DNA of 64,000 bases, taken from DASUPK01 sp036520315 (GTDB lineage Bacteria > Actinomycetota > Thermoleophilia > Solirubrobacterales > 70-9). A program made the translations under genes and the position numbers. The stretch spans positions 1 through 64,000 of the forward strand of contig DATDJZ010000030.1 of the NCBI GenBank assembly GCA_036520315.1. The letters run 5' to 3'. Shown in pieces: positions 63,092-64,000 of the stretch. Under the pieces are notes generated by a model. That model saw only the letters and a list, made by a program, of their open reading frames with translations. It made no database searches and was not told the DNA's origin. Each line of letters begins with the position of its first letter. Positions within the stretch are counted from its first letter, which is position 1.

Positions 63092-63109
63092 CACGCCAAA
63101 CAGCCTGCG

Positions 63110-63478
63110 TCAGGCGGGAATTTCCTCTTCCTGGTGCGCCTGCAGCACGGTCTCTCCCTCCTCGCCGGTGCGGATGCGGATCGCCTCCTCCACCGGCAGG
63201 ACGAAGATCTTGCCGTCCCCGACGTCGCCCGTCCGGGCGTGCTTCAGGATCGTCTCGACCACCAGGCCCTTGTCCTTGTCCTCGACCACGACCTCCACCT
63301 TGAGCTTCGGTCGCACGTTGACGGTCAGACTCGAGCCGCGATAGGTCTCGACCACCCCCTTCTGACGCCCGGATCCCTTCACCTCGCCGATCGACAGGGA
63401 GGGGAATCCCCTCTCGAGCAGCTCGGTCCGGATCGGCTCGAACGCCTCGTGTCGGATGAATGCCTCGATCTTCTTCAT
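63110..63478 (-). CDS. glnK: Nitrogen regulatory protein PII (GlnB/GlnK family)
   Basis: 122 residues from ATG 63478, five bases after GGAGG; GTG 63484 is less well spaced. PII core: MKKIEAFIRHEAFEPIRTELLE, GFPSLSIGEVKGSGRQKGVVETYRG, VVVEDKDKGLVVETILKHARTGDVGDGKIFVLPVEEAIRIRTGEEGE. Both PROSITE-type regions are kept, including Tyr46, but position 51, the T-loop tyrosine that is uridylylated or adenylylated in many PII proteins, is leucine. The acidic tail is longer than usual. Gene follows amt by about ten bases, so it probably gates the ammonium channel. Confidence 0.95.
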   Translation of the reverse strand: MKKIEAFIRHEAFEPIRTELLERGFPSLSIGEVKGSGRQKGVVETYRGSSLTVNVRPKLKVEVVVEDKDKGLVVETILKHARTGDVGDGKIFVLPVEEAIRIRTGEEGETVLQAHQEEEIPA

Positions 63479-63488
63479 GTTCACCTCC

Positions 63489-64000
63489 TCACTTGGCGTT
63501 GGCGTCCGCGGTCATCGCCGTGGTCCCGAGGGCGGGCTGGCCAACGGGCAGAGGCCCGCTCGCCGCACCCGGGTACTCGGGCTGCGGGATGAACTGCTCC
63601 GGATATCCGTACATGCCGTGCTCGGAGATGTCGAGCCCGGCGTCCTCTTCCTCCGGCGTCACGCGGAGACCGATGGTGTGCTTGATCGCGAAGAACACCC
63701 CATAGGAGAGCACGAACACCGTGGCGAATGTGACCGCGATCCCGAGCGCCTGGACTCCCAGCTGGTGGAAGCTGCCGCTATACCAGAGTCCCGGATCGCC
63801 GACCCCGTTGAGCTCCGCGAGCCGCGGTGAGGTGAAGATCCCGCAGGTGAGCGTGCCCACAACCCCGGCGAGGCCGTGCGCGGAGAGTGCGCCGACCGGG
63901 TCATCGAGGTACTTGTCGAGCGTCAGAACACCCACTACGACGACGACGCCGGCGATCGCACCGATGATCGGAGCGGCCCAGAACTCGACGTAGCCGGACG
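63489..64000 (-). CDS. amt: Ammonium transporter Amt, C-terminal part (gene continues beyond the window)
   Basis: About 170 C-terminal residues, open to the window edge. Matches the last Amt helices: SGYVEFWAAPIIGAIAGVVVVVG, LDDPVGALSAHGLAGVVGTLTCGIF, and VQALGIAVTFATVFVLSYGVFFAI, followed by the cytoplasmic tail IGLRVTPEEEDAGLDISEHGMYGYPEQ. The tail interacts with PII in relatives. A Pro/Ala/Thr-rich end of about 35 residues is extra. Forms an operon with the PII gene directly downstream. Confidence 0.93.
   Translation of the reverse strand, partial: SGYVEFWAAPIIGAIAGVVVVVGVLTLDKYLDDPVGALSAHGLAGVVGTLTCGIFTSPRLAELNGVGDPGLWYSGSFHQLGVQALGIAVTFATVFVLSYGVFFAIKHTIGLRVTPEEEDAGLDISEHGMYGYPEQFIPQPEYPGAASGPLPVGQPALGTTAMTADANAK

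Overview
The window looks like chromosomal DNA of a high-GC actinobacterium. Gene content and protein style fit the class Thermoleophilia (Solirubrobacterales-like): fused actinobacterial cell-division kinase operon, a chromosome-origin neighbourhood of actinobacterial type, many GTG/TTG starts, ATGA/GTGA/TTGA stop-start overlaps and almost no intergenic space. This placement is inference from family resemblance, not from a search. There is no transposase, integrase, prophage or CRISPR array. No stretch longer than about 300 bases lacks a gene; the longest spacers are rpmH-dnaA (252 bases) and dciA-gyrB (179 bases).

Layout. 1-2009: a peptidoglycan-recognition amidase fragment and a siroheme-decarboxylase-like gene (ahb) collide tail to tail at about 621-632, both cut short there, followed by hemB. 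2032-4127: ABC-2 exporter. 4190-8983: ymdB phosphodiesterase facing an operon of membrane protein, phosphodiesterase/pyrophosphatase, GtrA and a PepSY/GT-C fusion. 9097-13007: aminotransferase, a first D-Ala-D-Ala ligase, DUF151 nuclease, SRPBCC and GNAT proteins, then tRNA-Ile(GAT).

13107-27422 is the replication-origin region. Leftward: rpmH-rnpA-yidD-yidC-jag-rsmG-parA-parB. Rightward: dnaA-dnaN-recF-dciA-gyrB-gyrA. Three DnaA-box-like 9-mers lie in the dnaA-dnaN spacer. dnaA has no ATG/GTG/TTG start where one is expected; the best-placed codon is GTT behind a perfect AGGAGG.

27426-31000 holds a VOC protein, HNH endonuclease, prephenate dehydratase and a membrane-anchored secreted protein. 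31142-42561 is a signalling and cell-wall block: a kinase with a polytopic membrane tail, then fhaA-fhaB-pstP-ftsW/rodA-pbpA-pknB-ddl, then a facing kinase with a discoidin-like outer domain. fhaA also lacks a canonical start (ATC behind AGGAG). 42631-46140: DsbA-like protein, purM, uppP, dedA.

46224-59097 is an exopolysaccharide locus: FlaA1/WbpM-type dehydratase, LytR_C protein, FlgD-Ig protein, Wzy-like polymerase/ligase, Wzx-like flippase, four glycosyltransferases, an initiating sugar-phosphate transferase and two acyltransferase-fold proteins. 59105-64000: a second, intact amidase-like PGRP protein, DUF3105, alpha/beta hydrolase, metF, a PII protein lacking Tyr51, and the end of an amt gene.

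The most unusual signal is a family of short dispersed elements with a covarying hairpin (conserved TGCGAGGG on the left, ACCCGTTTG and GATGGCGAAGCCG on the right). Copies sit upstream of dnaA, recF and a kinase gene, after the dehydratase gene, and in frame inside two protein-coding genes.
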